A stretch of DNA of 64,000 nucleotides. Origin: Desarmillaria ectypa (Eukaryota > Basidiomycota > Agaricomycetes > Agaricales > Physalacriaceae). The translations under genes and the position numbers were made by a program. Numbering within the stretch: the first letter of the stretch is position 1; each line of letters opens with the position of its first letter. The notes beneath the pieces are model-generated. The model was not told the origin of the DNA, made no database searches, and saw only the letters and a list, made by a program, of their open reading frames with translations. Below, piece after piece: positions 1 through 12,172 of this stretch. The stretch spans positions 1,178,001 to 1,242,000 of the forward strand of contig JAUDYN010000009.1 in NCBI GenBank assembly GCA_030407005.1, given 5' to 3'.

Positions 1-1640
1 TCTTGATTGTCTTCTTTTTCCTGATCATGATTGTCTCTTCAACTGAGAAGATCAGCCTTCTTGTTAGCAATTCCAGCTTTGTGTTGAAGGACAAAGTGGT
101 ATTCTGCCAGCTCAGTAACCCATCGGGCTTGTCATCAGTTCAGCTTCTGGGGTTTTCAGAAGTATTGGAGATTTTGATGATCTGTCCAGATTTTAATAGT
201 CTCTTTGGTGCCCATGAGGTAATGGCACCATTCCTCCAAAGCTAGCATGATGGCCAGTAATTCTTTGTCATAGATTTCATAGTTGCATTCAGTGACTGTT
301 AATGCTTTGGACATAAATACAACTGGCCTCCATTTGCCATTCTGTTCTTAGCTTAGGACAGCTCTGATGGCTCCGTCACTAGCATCAGCTTCTACTTGGA
401 ATTTCCTGTTATCAGAGGGAATAGTTAGAACTATGTTTGTGGTCATCAACTTCTTGAGTTATGTGAATGCCTGTTCTTATTCTATTTTCCATATCCAATC
501 AACTTTGCCCGTCAACTGCATGAGAGGTCATACTACCTTAGAGTAGTCATGTATGAACTTTCAGTAAAAATTTGTGAATCCTAAAAATGATTGGAGCTCC
601 TTCTTTTTGGTTGGAGTGGGCCACTCTGAAATTCCAGTGACTTTGACCAGATCTATGCAGATTGTGTTTTTGCTAATAATTACTCTAAGGTACTCCATCT
701 CAAGTACTTCGAACTCACATTTCTCTGCTTTGAGGAACAATTTGATTTCTCATAGGTGTTGGAGAACTTGTCAAATAATGATTCAATGTTTGGACAGAGA
801 TTTTATGAAGATAAGGATATCATCAAGATATATAGTAACTTTTCCTCTGGTGATCAGGTCCTTAAAGATGTCATTCATCATCCACTGGAAAGTAGCTGGT
901 GAGTTTGTGAGGCTGAAGAACATAACCATAGGCTCAAAGAGTCCTCGGTTGATTCTGAACATGGCTTTTTCTTTGTCTCCTTCATGGATTTGTATGTTAT
1001 TGTATCCCCATCAAACATCCAGTTTAGAGAAGTACTTGGCTCCACATAGTTTGTTGATGAGTTCTGATATCAATGGGAGTGGATATCGATTCTTTATTAT
1101 CATTTTATTCAGTTTTTGGTAATCCTGAATAGGACACAGTGAACCATCTTTTTTCTTGACAAAGAAGAAGGGGGACACAAAAGGAGATTTGAACAGATAA
1201 ATCTGTCCAGAGTCGAGGTTTTCATCAAGGAATTTGTTGAGTTGTTCCTGTTCATTTCGATTGAGTGGATAGACTTTACAATCTAGCATGGATTTGGCAT
1301 TGGGGGTCAACTCAATGGCATGATCCCAAGGTTTCTGATCTGGGAGTTTGTCAAAGCTTTCTTTAGAGAACAAGTCTCTAAAACTTTGATACTAAGGAGG
1401 CACAAGCTCCTCGAAGGTCTTTTTTGGTTTTTCTGCATTTGCAGCTGCCACCAATTTGTTTGTGTGATGTATGGCTTGAAGAATGATTTTCTCTTGCATG
1501 TTTACTGCAAGAATGGTTTCGCCTTCTTCAAGTTCTTCATCCCACCTGTCTTCTTCATCAGAATCAGAAAGCATGAAATAGTTTTTGATATAATGACATC
1601 ATCCAAATGTCATGGATCCTGTTTTCCAGTTGACTAGTGG
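1..1640 (-). pseudogene. TE-A reverse transcriptase and partial RNase H
   Basis: Decayed pol segment. The RT palm motif reads YLDD near 820-831 (minus), inside the context IYLDDILIF. Upstream (about 1011-1373) are the conserved blocks SPFVSPFFFVKKKDGSL and YPLPLISELINKL, typical of Ty3 RT. RNase H sequence (YEIYDKELLAIMLALEE-like) follows towards base 1. The longest open stretch is 120 codons. Stops and frameshifts rule out a working enzyme. Confidence 0.85.
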
Positions 1641-1689
1641 ATTATAGCATTTAAGCCAGTCATGGTCCAAGTATATGGTTTTGGAGCCT

Positions 1690-1960
1690 AAGTCCATGAC
1701 TGTGAGGTCAATTTGTTCAATATGATCTCTGATTGTCATTCAGAGCTCTACAAATTCAGTTATATCACCTGCCTTATTGTGGGTTCCATCTGCATTGTAA
1801 ACAGATATGGAAGTAGCAGCTTTTCTAGTATTCAACTGGTGTTGTTGGATATAGGTTTGGTTGATAGAGCTGCCTGTGCAACCACTATCTAACAATGCTC
1901 GGATTGTTAATATCTTTTTCCCAGTACAGAGAGCAAGTTGGATATCCACCAGGAAGTCCT
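1690..1960 (-). pseudogene. TE-A retropepsin-like protease domain
   Basis: Aspartic protease segment of Pol. The active-site triad is seen as ALLDSGCTGSSIN on the minus strand within 1740-1949, followed by the conserved YNADGTHNKAGDITEFVEL block. The catalytic DSG is intact although the surrounding frame is broken. It sits between the gag/pol spacer and RT, as in the other copies. Confidence 0.8.
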
Positions 1961-2828
1961 GTCCAGAACTTTTGGTACCTTAGATATACTGGATCAGTTC
2001 ATGAAGTTCATAAAGTTGCTCACAGGCAAGGCTTTCTTTGTTATTCAGGCTTTGGATGAGCTTATTCATGATTTCTCCAAGTCATTTGGGATAGACCCAA
2101 GTGGAGAGGACTGCTTTGGTGACTGCCAAGTTCTTGATGGTATGAATAGCATATAGAGTCCAGTCAACTCTGAAGGGCTTATACCACATGTGATTGAGTA
2201 CCCCCATGACCAGTGGGATTTTGGGATTCAGTACCCTCTTGTTAGGCAGGATTTTGGGTGTCAGGATTCTGGCTTTAAACTGTTTTGCCTTCCATTGCAG
2301 GAAGGCTGTGTCATCCTCTTCATCAGGTACTTCAACAATGGTAGTGGTTCTGTTGGAGTGCCCTCTTTTTACTGCCTGGGTGCTAGTAGCTTCTCTCTGT
2401 TCTTTGGCTTGAGTTGCTTTTGGAAGTCAAACTATCTTGAGAGGAGATAGAACTCAGCTTGATGCTTCCAGGGTTCTGCTACTATCTCTTCCAGTGGAGT
2501 ACTCAGCCATGGTACCAGGTGTGAATCTTGTCAGCATTGCAGTCAGTTCCACCACAGGGTTTCTCCTGACTGGACCAGATAGTGCATGGCCCCAATCCTG
2601 GCCTTGGTAGGCACTTGTTTCCCCCACTGACCCTGATGAGGTTAGTGGACTTAGCTCCCTAAGTGGTGGCACTGGGGCATTTGGACTTCTGGAAGGTCTA
2701 AGGATGTTCTGCCTACTTGCCCCAGTCTATGGTTTTACCCACATATCTGGTGAGTCTATTAAGGTAGACTCAGTGGACTTCATGGCAGTGCCAGCACCAC
2801 CTGGCAAATCCTGCACCTCATCGGGGGC

Positions 2829-3020
2829 TCAGGATTCACTATAAATTACAGTGTCAGTTTCTTTCAGGAGTGTGATGTACCTGTTTGTGTTCAATTCTTT
2901 GGTGTTCTTTGGCTTTGATGGCTGTGACAAAGTTGTATTTTTATTTGGTATAATGAAATGTCTGTGTTTATAATATTCAGTCTGACCTGCAGAAGCTGAG
3001 GACTCACCACTAGGAGACAT
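2829..3020 (-). CDS. TE-A start of the pol ORF
   Basis: A 63-codon open frame starts at the ATG next to the gag-stop hairpin (hairpin 3021-3053). Its N-terminus, MSPSGESSASAGQTEYY, recurs with changes at the same place in TE-E (18783) and TE-I (39599), which supports this ATG as the true start of Pol. The frame is -1 relative to gag. The ORF stops at 2829 after an SES ending that TE-E shares; the rest of the gag-protease spacer is broken. Confidence 0.55.
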   Translation of the reverse strand: MSPSGESSASAGQTEYYKHRHFIIPNKNTTLSQPSKPKNTKELNTNRYITLLKETDTVIYSES

Positions 3021-3053
3021 GATCGAGCAAGGGGCATTGAACTCTTGTTGACC
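3021..3053 (-). other. Gag-stop hairpin, TE-A
   Basis: 33-nt inverted repeat directly after gag. The gag stop TAG is 3053-3055 (minus) and its G is the first base of the stem. The outer stem is GGTCAA against TCGATC, the inner stem CAAGAG against CCCTTG, with an unpaired C between them on the 3' side. A few pairs are lost to G-to-A changes. The pol ATG (3018-3020) follows at once. Confidence 0.6.
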
Positions 3054-5510
3054 TAATCTTTTGTCTCCTCAATTTTGGTCATAGGTGGCACCACTTCATT
3101 AGTGGGCCCTACTGACCTAATGTCCTTGAAGTCCTTTCTCCTAGGATAATCCTTGGCCAGGTGACCTTTCTCATCACACTGGAAACACCTTTCTTCTGCT
3201 CATTGTTGATCTATCTCCATGGGTTTATCTGACCCTCTGTATATCATCCACCAACCCATTCTGGCATCCTGACTCACCCTTGTGTTAGCAGTCAGCTTTG
3301 GAGCTGAGGAACTTGTTGCTCTAGTGGCTGCTTTGCTGCTAGGGTGCTGTTGTGAGGGGTTGGAGTGAGAGTCCTTCTTCTGCCTGTCCTGAGGCATGCT
3401 GGTGGTCTGGTCAAAGACTCACTTGCATTGGTGCTCTTCATACATTCATGAGATATGCTCCTTCCATTCTAGATACGAGTATGGAATATTGATGCCCATG
3501 TTTGAAATGAAGGTCATGTAGGAGGATGGTACTCCTAGTCAGACCACCTTTACCATAGTGCCATGCTCATTCTCATCAGTTCATTAGCCCACCAATTTAG
3601 CTTCCTCTTCCAGCTTCTGGAAGTAATGAGAGGTGGGCTGCATTCCTATTCAGAGGTCAAACATCCACTTTTTATGGACTTCTTTAATTGCAGGGTCTCT
3701 AAATTGGCAAGAGACTATTTCAATGAAGTTATCCCAAGCAGGATATTGAAAGTGGATGATGGTGCCATCATAGACATTGCTGACCCAAAATTCAGGTCTC
3801 TTGTAGACCCACCAGTCCTTTGTGGCTCCTTTAAAGTGTGAAGTTGTGAATAGTACCAGATGTGACAGTACCTGGAAATAATATTGGAATACTTTGAAAT
3901 AGATGATGCAATCACCAATAAAGCATTCAATATCATCATGGTCCCCTTTGAACAGATTTGGGGCCTTGATAAGGACCAGCTTGATGCCCAGATATGGGGC
4001 ATCATCAGGCACATTGCCAATGAGATTGGGGATGGGGTCAGGAGGTTCTTTCCCTGAGGGTGGTCTTAGGATCAAGAATCAATCCAGCCATGGACCTGAG
4101 TAGCCTCTTGGTGGCTCCATTGGTCTTCCTCTTTTAGGCTCCTTTCCCTTCTTGTTTTTACGAAGATAATCTGCCATCATCTTCTGGACAGCTTCTTCTT
4201 CTGCAAGTTTCTCATGTATTTTCCTTATGCATTGTTCTTTTTCAGCCAATGCAGTCCTTGTGCATTGCCAAATTTCTTCTGCCATCTTTGGAATTGATGA
4301 TGGATCTGCAGAGGTGGGGTCTACAGGTGTCATGTCAGCTTCAGCGCTTTCTTCTGCACCTGTGAAGAGAAGGCTACCACTCTGATAGGGGTGATAGCCT
4401 TGTTGTCATGCCTGACTGATAGATGGCAAGTCAGGCAGGGGTTTTAGTCTTGCAACTAGGGTGTCAGATGGATAATCAGAAAAATTTATATATTGGGGCT
4501 GGAAATATTCCAGCCTGCCATAATGTCTGTCATTGTATCTACTTCTTTCAAAGTTGGACATCAGATCCATTCTTCTTCTGTCAGGTGAGTTCCAGTCACC
4601 ATAGTTGTTGAAGGGAGTGACCCAGCTCCTATTGCTCCTCTGCTATCCTTGGGCATAGCCCTGGTACCATGTCACCAATGGCAGGGCAATAAAGCTCCCA
4701 GTTCCTGTTTGCATGGATCTGGGCACAAATGATAGAGTTGGCATTTAGGTCTTATATGAGGTCATCCCTGTTGAGGGCCAACCACTCATCCATGTCTGGA
4801 TGGTGCTCTGGCCATCCCATTCAGGCCTCAATATCCACTCTTTGGAGTTCCCAGATGGTGGATATGAGGGGGCTGAGTATCTGCTAATTAATATCAGTGA
4901 GTGCAGGCCAGGTTCTATTGGTCCCATCAGGATTGTAAGGACTGTTGGGAGAGAGGGGAGAGGTCTTGGATGCAGCATCAGAGCTTTCATCAGAGTCTGA
5001 GGAGAGCTTGATAATTGGGAGTGAGAAGGAGGAGTTGGTTCCTCCACTGTGCCAGGAGCTTCTTCCTTGAGCCCAGGATTCATATAGGTGTCTTTGATCC
5101 ATTTTGGGATCATTGGAGTGAAGGGCCCTGAGGTAGGGCTGGGCAGGGGTAGGAGAATAGGGACAGGCAGAAAGTGAGTATGGGGGTGGGGGGTCATTGA
5201 TCTCAGCCTGTACATCTCATATGTATTCCTCAGCTGGGGTGAGGGTGGATTGTTCCATCCTATAGTTTGCAAAGATTGCTCTTGTGGAAGTCTGGTTGGT
5301 GTCCTCAGAGGAGGACGAAGAGGATGAGGAGGCTATGAAGCAGGCTCAGAGGCAGAATAGTGGAGTCTCCTCTCTTGTTCTCAGTCAGATGGGGGATATT
5401 CTTCTGGGAAGGACATGGTCTGGATGGCGAGGTGGGCAGAGAGAGGGTTGTGGATGGTGGGGTCACCTTTCTTAGTGAATAAGTGCTTGTACTTCTTCAT
5501 ACATTAGTAC
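3053..5510 (-). pseudogene. TE-A Gag with CCHC zinc knuckle
   Basis: Gag pseudogene. The central Gag domain, with the FKGDHDDIECFIGDC and KDWWVYKRPEFW blocks, lies within 3650-4075. The nucleic-acid-binding knuckle at 3146-3187 reads CX2CX4HX4Y: the last Cys is TAT instead of TGT/TGC. A coiled-coil-like stretch (AEKEQCIRKIHEKLAEEE) is at about 4170-4270. The N-terminal block MDEWLALN is at about 4770-4793, in a different frame from the later YGRLEYFQPQY block (see findings). The likely start is near 5500. Confidence 0.8.
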
Positions 5511-5653
5511 TAGAAGAGCTGTGAGAAGTATGAGGAGTGTGGTGCCACTGATTGCAACACTAAGAGTGATTGTTCATTGGTTTTCTTGGTTATTATTATT
5601 TTTGGTCATAGATTTGTTGCATTTTTACAGCTAGTGTAGAAGATGTGGGAGGA

Positions 5654-5667
5654 AACTTTTCAACTAA
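5654..5667 (-). promoter_or_regulatory. TE-A probable self-priming primer-binding site
   Basis: The 14 nt next to the LTR read TTAGTTGAAAAGTT in sense. The LTR carries TTAGTCGAAAGATA on the plus strand (5803-5816), giving a partial match of about ten positions. One mismatch is a CG-to-TG change. It is weaker than in TE-H and TE-I but in the identical position. Confidence 0.45.
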
Positions 5668-6065
5668 TGTTATGGCCCTGTCTAACACATGACTTGGGAT
5701 ATAAGCTGTTCTCTGGGCTGTCTCACATTCAGACAATCACCCTTTAATAGAGAGTTAGGCTTGGTCTTTAATGTGGTGTAATAGAAGGTATGTGATTGTA
5801 ATTTAGTCGAAAGATAGAGTACAATGGTGGAAACTACTCTACTTATATACTATAAGTACAGTGTTATTAATAGATGGGAAACAATGAGGTTACATGAAGA
5901 AACTTTGAGGAACTTGGATGTCTGAGAATCAATAGGACTGAACAGGGATGACAACCATGTAAAACTAGGGTGGTTGTTGGTGAATACATCATCGCAGAGT
6001 GATAACAATGCAAGATAAGATGTGAGAAGTCATGAACAAGATAAGATAAGGGAAAAATTGTAACA
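5668..6065 (-). repeat. TE-A 5' LTR
   Basis: 398 bp, bounded by TG and CA (plus-strand TGTTATGG to TTGTAACA). It aligns along its length with the TE-H LTRs, including the shared CATTCAGACAATCACC block. A TATATAAG box (sense) is at 5842-5849. A segment 33 nt downstream (5803-5816) is partly complementary to the primer-binding site at 5654-5667. Confidence 0.85.
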
Positions 6066-6413
6066 TGTCTCATGTTCAGACAATCACCTAAGAGAATGTG
6101 GCTAATATCATCTGGAGACCCATTAAAGAGGGACTAAGTTATTAGTTGAGTCTTTGAGTAAAGCACTGGTATAGCTTGAAGCTAGAGACTATACAGTGAG
6201 AGCTACCCTACTTATATATAAAACTAAGAGTTCTAATGCAGATATAGTAGTATATAGTCTATGTGTGAAACAATAAGAAACATCTGTTAAGTTGACAACC
6301 ATCACATGTCATAGTACAATTGCTGAAGTTGTCTAATATAGTCAAGATGATGGTAGCATGGCAATGACATAATGGTAATTACTGAGATAAGATAGATAGA
6401 AAAAATCATAATA
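6066..6413 (-). repeat. Truncated LTR fragment (TE-C-like)
   Basis: Starts inside an LTR (its first bases, TGTCTCATGTTCAGACAATCACC, match the interior of the TE-A LTR) and runs to an LTR end, AATCATAATA. The interior resembles the 432-bp LTR at 11741-12172. It abuts the TE-A LTR directly, with no spacer, and ends inside a TE-B family LTR, so both ends are rearrangement or insertion junctions. Confidence 0.6.
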
Positions 6414-6571
6414 CTAACTACTTTTATCTCCATGCACTTCCATCTATACTTATCCTTAGGGCTTTGGCTTAAAGGTGATATTACTAATAGCTTCACCAAG
6501 GCCCATATACTCTATAGCTTCTGCTATATGCATTCATTCCTATCTTTATTAGCACAACTCTAACAGTATAT
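6414..6571 (+). repeat. TE-B 5' LTR, 3' portion only
   Basis: Matches the last half of the TE-B family LTR (compare 11374-11685 and, reversed, 60174-60535), through TATCTCCATGCACTTCC to the end CTCTAACA. The first half is missing at the junction with the preceding LTR fragment. The adjacent bases GTATATTTAAACTC are the family's primer-binding site. Confidence 0.7.
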
Positions 6572-6669
6572 TTAAACTCAAACTCTCAAGTCAAAACTTC
6601 TTGAAATATCAGGTACTTTCACTATTCTATCTGAAGCTGACTGCACTTTTGCAGCCAGTAACACTATTA

Positions 6670-8830
6670 TCATGAATGATATTCTCACTTTCACTTTTCA
6701 AGAAGATCAATTTTTATTTGATTTAGACTCTATGTCAGACCAAAGGTCCTATAGGAAAACCTATGTTCACTCTGGTTTTATGGCTTAACAATCTGAAATT
6801 TCCACTCTTAATCCATTTATCCCTTCTAGCAAGTCAGATACCAGTGGAGCTTAGGGTCAATCATTCATTTACTATATCACTCTCTTCTGAGATCAGCTCT
6901 AGATAGAAGCCCAATAATTCTCCTGTTATTTTCATTCTTCATTTTCTTAGTCTTATTGACTCTAGTTTAAGCCATTGCTTTATTGATTCAAAGTATGTTG
7001 AAGACCACAACCTTCCTACTATTCTCATTTCTGCTATTTAACTTCAGCTTCTTGATGGCTCTGCCAGATGACATATTTTCCAATTTATTACTCTCCTTCT
7101 ATAGTTTCCAATGGAAGACATTCTTCCTGTTGACTTTTACAGCATACATCTAGATTCATCCTGTAATATTGTCCTGGGATATAACTGGCTTTCCTGCTAT
7201 AATCTATTGATTGGATAAAGTATAGTATCACTTTCTATTCACTATTATCAGATGCTTCTTGTTTAAGCACTTCCATAGTCTCCAATGCACATGCATCAGA
7301 CTGCACAGACACTCTTAGTCTATACAAATCTTTCCATCTGAGATCTCAATAGACTCTACTGCCTTATAAACTTATATATTCCTACTCTTCTATTCTATTC
7401 TTTTCTGCTTTGGTTATTCCCAAGATTTAATCATTTTAGTTACCACTTTCATCTGAGCTTATGCACAAGAAGGTGCTCAACAGTTTACACTACAATATTC
7501 CATGTCAGATATTAATAGCAAGACTGCCTCTATGGTCTCTATTGATATAATAAATGTATTAATAGAATATTATGACTTTACCAATGTGTTCAGTGATTCC
7601 CTCTCAGAAAAACTCTTTGAGTATTGTCCTTATAATCTCCAGATTAATCTTGAAAAAGAGACTTCATCTTTACTTGGTCCTATCTACTCTCTTTCCTAAT
7701 CCAAACTTCAATTCTTGCATGAGTTTATTAATAATAACCTGTATAATAGGTTTATTACTCCCTTACATTCTCCTCACAGAACTCCAGTTCTTTTCATTAA
7801 GACAAAGACTAGCAAACTTTAACTCTATGTAGATTTCTATGGCCTGAATAAAATTTTCAAGAAAAACTGTTACTCACTTCCTCTTATTTCTGATCTCCTT
7901 GACTCTGTGTGCTCCACTTGTATTTTATTAATGATATCTTTGCAGATATGCTCAATGTCTCTATTGTTGTCTATATTGATGACATCCTCATTTACTCTGA
8001 TAAGTCTATAAAGTACTAAAAACATATATATGAGGTTTTGCACAGATTAAGAGCTAATAGCCTTTACTACAATAGATTCAAGTATGAGTTTCATCAGGAC
8101 TCCATAGAGTATCTTGGATACATTCTTTCACCTGAAGAAGGCTTATGCATGACTGAAAACAAAGTCAAAGCTATTCTAGATTGGCCAGTTTTATGAAAGA
8201 TTAAGGATTTTCAATCCTTTCTTGACTTTTCCAATTTATACTACTGTTTTATTCATGAGTATAGTAATATTATCATACCCTTGACTCAACTCACTCACAA
8301 AGGTATTCTATGAAAATTCAACAACAAATGCTTAGCTACTTTTAATGAGTTGAAGCAAGCTTTCACCTATGCTTCTATCCTTACTCATTGAGTCCCCAAT
8401 CATCAACTAGTCATAGAGACTGATGCCTCTGACTATACTATTGCTGCTATCCTTTCTATCTGTCTTGACAATAGCAAAATCCATCCCATTTCCTTTCTCT
8501 CTCACAGTCTCTATAAAGCTGAGATTAACTATAATATCTATGACAAAGAGCTTCTCACTATTTTTAAAGCCTTTAAATATTAGCATCATTATCTTGAAGA
8601 CTCTGTGGACCTGATTGATATTGTTACAGATCATAAGAACCTTGAGTATTTCTTTATTATGAAGATGATAACATGATAACAAGTTTGATGGTCTGAATTC
8701 TTATCTCAGTTTAATATTGTCATTCAGTTCTTATCAGAGAAACTTGGTGAAAAACTAGATCTACTTACTAGACAATATCAGAACTACATATCCTACTGTG
8801 AAATTTGCTGAGAAAATTCTGGAATCATTC
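6670..8830 (+). pseudogene. TE-B gag remnant, protease, RT and RNase H
   Basis: Stop-ridden coding relic. A Gag piece (QEDQFLFDLDSMSDQRSYRK, from about 6676) matches TE-N at 58500-58700. The protease site reads LIDSSLSHCFID (about 6955-6990), with DSS where DSG is expected. The RT palm motif YIDD is at 7972-7983 in VYIDDILIYSD. RNase H shows VIETDASDYTIAAIL and YNIYDKELLTIFKAF (about 8400-8580). The domain order is that of Ty3 Pol. No frame stays open beyond about 90 codons. Confidence 0.8.
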
Positions 8831-9500
8831 AAAATTATTACTATGCCAGAATCTTATTTTTTCACTCTTAAACTCCCATCAGACCTCTGATCCATTCACC
8901 TAGTATTCTATATTTTACAACTCAACTCTGTAGAGATTAACACTATTCCTAATCATTTACAATCTCTATCACCTTCAGTTAAAGTTGATGGTGAAGAGCA
9001 GTATAAAATTGCTCAGATTCTTGACTCAAACCTTGATTATTAGTTCTGATGTTCACTTTCCTATAGGGTTTAGTGGCTGGATTATAAAGATACTAATAAA
9101 GAATTTTTCTGGTTACCTGCTACCAAATTCTCTGTGGATGACTACATTGAAGATTTCCATCATTATTATTCTATTAAACTAGGACTATTAGCTAAAGTCA
9201 CTATTCACAAATCTTCACTCTACTCCTCCAAATCATTCTCTATCATTTCTTGATTTACTCTCAACTTATCAGGCCTCTGTTAGAGCTAGTCCACTCTAAT
9301 TTCAAATTAAATCTATAAAAACTATTGTAAATTCATTATTTAATATAAACTAGTCTCTATAGATTCTGCTCTTTATATTTATTTCTTACTTTTTATTTTA
9401 AATTATTTACTTTTCACTATTTTGTACAAGTCAAAAAAGGATCAGGCTCTATAAGGCCCAGCATATTCAAAATATTATAAAAAAATATTATAAGATATAT
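8831..9500. other. AT-rich stretch, no gene recognised
   Basis: Very AT-rich with no convincing open frame. It may hold eroded TE-B connection or integrase sequence, but I could not recognise motifs. The end (9430-9510) contains A-rich runs. Confidence 0.4.
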
Positions 9501-11050
9501 AAAAAAGATGAAGTCCAAGAAAATTTAGGTGTCTAATAATTCTGCCACTGCTACTTCTTCTTCCTCTTCTACATCCATCTTTATCAACTCTAATATGACC
9601 ACCTTTATCTGCTGGTTAGCCTCTGAAACATATCTCCCCACTAAGGATAATGAGTTTTTAATAATAATATTCAGCTTTTAAAATACTAACAGACTCTGCT
9701 TCAGATAGTATTTTTTATCTGGCCTCTTTTTTTTTTTCCTTTTCATCTTTAGACTCTATAGAGTCATCCATGTAAAATCCTTCCTCATCATATGGCAAGA
9801 TCTTTCACAACTGTCACTCTTTCTAAAGGCCTTTAATCTCATAAAACTTTTTACAGACTTCAAGAAATTTTTTTCTCTCTGCTTTCAACTTCTCAAAGTC
9901 TTTCTTTCTGATAGCACTGATCTAAAACTCCTTATTCATCACCTCATATAAATCTTGGAGTGCTGCAAGCTTCAGGATTATACTTTTATTTTTCATAATT
10001 ACCAACTCTTGATTAAGATGAAGTTTAACAACTCATTGAAGGGTCTCAGTGTTCAAACTACTCATCTCTTTTAATTCCACTCTTGAGGCCTTGTATTCTT
10101 CATGTATTGGCTCAGCAATAAAGTTCATGGGGTAGCAAATATTTTTGTCAATATAATTATCAACAATATTTTCAAATTAGGCTCCAAGAGCATTGGTCTT
10201 GTCTTCTATTCTCTCCAACTCCATCTTCATATAGTCTATCTTCTCTGTGACTATTCACATTAACCCCAGTAACTTCTTGGAGACTGCAGGCTCCACTCCA
10301 CTATCTGACTCCTTTATATTGAAGGAGCACTTTACTTTTTTCATCTTGCAATACTAGTAAATAATTGCAGACCCACAGACAAAACATCTGATGCTGTTTA
10401 TATGGCACTTGCTATAATATATTAGAAAATATCAAATTAATAAAGTATTCAGAGTCCTAAAAATATAAAACACTTACTATTACCTATAAACTTTATATTG
10501 TTCTCCTGTATCCTCAGTTTTATCTTCAATTTTTTGATTGGCCTTAAAGACCCTATAGATACTGACTCATCATTATTATTTTCCACCATACTAGTGGACT
10601 TGTGTTTTTATTTTCTTAAGTCTTCTGTGACTCTTAAATCTGTCATCTTTTTCTTTTTATCTCTCTTTTTCCTCAAAGCATTTGAGGCCTTCTTCTTCTT
10701 TAAACTTTTAAGGTGATAATGAAGCCTTGTTGTTTTTATTTAAATCACTTTTTTAAGCCTTCATAGCCTCTAACCTCTGCCTCTCTAATTTTTCCTTAGC
10801 TATATATTTCTTTTCTACTTTCTTTTTCTCTGCAATCCTCTTGATCTCTATAGCCTTCTTCAGTCTTTTTTATTTCTTCAAATTCACTAAATTCCTTGTC
10901 TTCACCTCCCTATTAGCTTTTTTCTTCACTAACTTCTAGGTAGCATGAGCCTCTAAGACTATCAAAAATATCTTCTCTGCCTCTTCACACTTCTGATATA
11001 GTCATTTCAAGTTATCAAGCAAAATATTCTTAGGAGTCAGAGTATTCTCA
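9500..11050 (-). pseudogene. Lys/Glu-rich coiled-coil coding relic
   Basis: Minus-strand translation gives long, charged, helix-forming stretches broken by stops. The upstream part (about 10940-10700) is Lys-rich, with runs such as KKAIEIKRIAEKKKVEKKYIAKEK. The downstream part (about 10340-9500) includes LAALQDLYEVMNKEF, DFEKLKAERKKFLEVCKKFYEIKG and an acidic tail. Similar Lys/Glu-rich proteins ride with transposable elements in mushroom genomes, but I do not recognise a specific family. The plus-strand ORFs here are shadows of this low-complexity DNA. Confidence 0.4.
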
Positions 11051-11373
11051 TATAGTTCAGAGATGATAGACAAATGATAAATCTAATAAAGATAATGATG
11101 GTAAGAGATTCAGTTGTAAAAGGCTTATATAACTACTGTGCAGTTTTATATGCAGTTTATGATTGGCCATTAAGATCAGTAGTTCTTGAAGGCAAAGAAT
11201 GCTAAGAGAGAAATATTATTATACTCATACTATAAATCACACTTCAACTAATTCACTTAATCTTAGACTCAACCTTGTCAGCCTCTGTGGCCTCTGATTT
11301 CTAGTTTCTTTTGTTATTCTAATTACTACTTATTCATTTATCAAATTTAAACTCTATATTGATAATAAATAAG
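11051..11373. other. No gene recognised
   Basis: AT-rich sequence between the Lys-rich relic and the TE-B 3' LTR. I see no motif, RNA gene or repeat boundary in it. Confidence 0.4.
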
Positions 11374-11685
11374 TGTTATATTAGAGTCCTTAAAAATCCC
11401 AACTCTCTTAGATTCTAATATAATAACAAATAGGACTCAACTTGGACTATCTCAGTTTGAATATTAACTTGATTCAGCTAATATACTTTCTCTCTTACTA
11501 TCATTTCAGTCTGCAGAATCTAATCTGTAGAACTAACTCTTGTCTCTAACTACTCTTATCTCTATAGACTTTCATTCATACTATCCTTAGAGCTTCAGCT
11601 TAAGAGTAATATTGTTAAGGCTCTTACACTTTTATGATCTCTACTATATATATTTATTCCTATCTCTATTAGCATGACTCTAATA
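11374..11685 (+). repeat. TE-B 3' LTR
   Basis: 312 bp, from TGTTATATTAGAGTCC to GACTCTAATA. It aligns with the 362-bp LTR of TE-N (60174-60535, opposite strand) apart from a deletion of about 45 bp that removed the TATA region. It retains AGTTTGAATAT, complementary to the family's primer-binding site once CG deamination is allowed for. Confidence 0.75.
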
Positions 11686-11740
11686 GGTTCTTTGAAATAT
11701 GTGTATTCTGTAAATTGTCAATGATATCAAAGTGCTGTTT

Positions 11741-12172
11741 TGTTAGACCTAAACTTCAGTACAATAATCAAGTATAAACAATAGGCTGTATTGTATTCAT
11801 ACAGTCACTCACTGAGTCATAAGATGATTATTATATAAGAATGAGGATGCTAAGGCTTAGTCTAGGTGAGAATGAGAGTCAATGAGTAAGTCTGATATAG
11901 ATTAACTTTAGCTCAAAGCTGGAGAATATACAACAAGAGCTACACTACTTATATATTGAAGTTCTAGTCCTAATAATAGAGATGAATACTATGTAGATAA
12001 TGAGATAAGTGAGTGACTATCATGAACTGTAGCATAATGGCTCATTGTTGCTTGATAACAATGAGATGATTAGCCTATGATCTATAATAGATGCTGAGAT
12101 TAGATATGATAAGATCAGTATCTAAAATAAGATAAGATAAGATAAATATAAAAAATAGATGAAATCATAACA
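11741..12172 (-). repeat. TE-C 3' LTR
   Basis: 432 bp, from TGTTAGACCTAAAC to ATCATAACA on the plus strand. It is closely related to the LTR at 57532-57975, which lies in the opposite orientation. It contains repeated GATAAGATAA motifs near its left (sense 5') end, as do the other LTRs. Confidence 0.8.

Larger units (their letters stand above)
1..6065 (-). mobile_element. TE-A: Ty3/gypsy chromovirus, 3' part beyond the window edge
   Basis: A Ty3/gypsy LTR retrotransposon read on the minus strand. In sense order it shows its 5' LTR (5668-6065), gag, protease, reverse transcriptase and part of RNase H, and then leaves the window at base 1. Gene order and protein motifs match the complete copy TE-I at 34463-42800, so integrase and the other LTR should lie just outside. 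Frames are broken by many stops and CG dinucleotides are almost absent, so it is an old, dead copy. Confidence 0.9.
6414..11685 (+). mobile_element. TE-B: old Ty3 element of a second family
   Basis: Plus-strand Ty3 element with a truncated 5' LTR (6414-6571), remnants of gag, protease, RT and RNase H to about 8830, and a 3' LTR (11374-11685). TE-N at 57976-60535 is another copy of the same family. Gag joins protease with most of gag missing, so there is an internal deletion. A foreign minus-strand coding relic occupies about 9500-11050. Whether both LTRs belong to one insertion is inferred from order and orientation; no target duplication was found. Confidence 0.65.

Noticed and set aside
574..1122. 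Plus-strand ORF of 182 codons
   Set aside because: It is the antisense shadow of the TE-A reverse transcriptase; the minus strand carries the conserved motifs.
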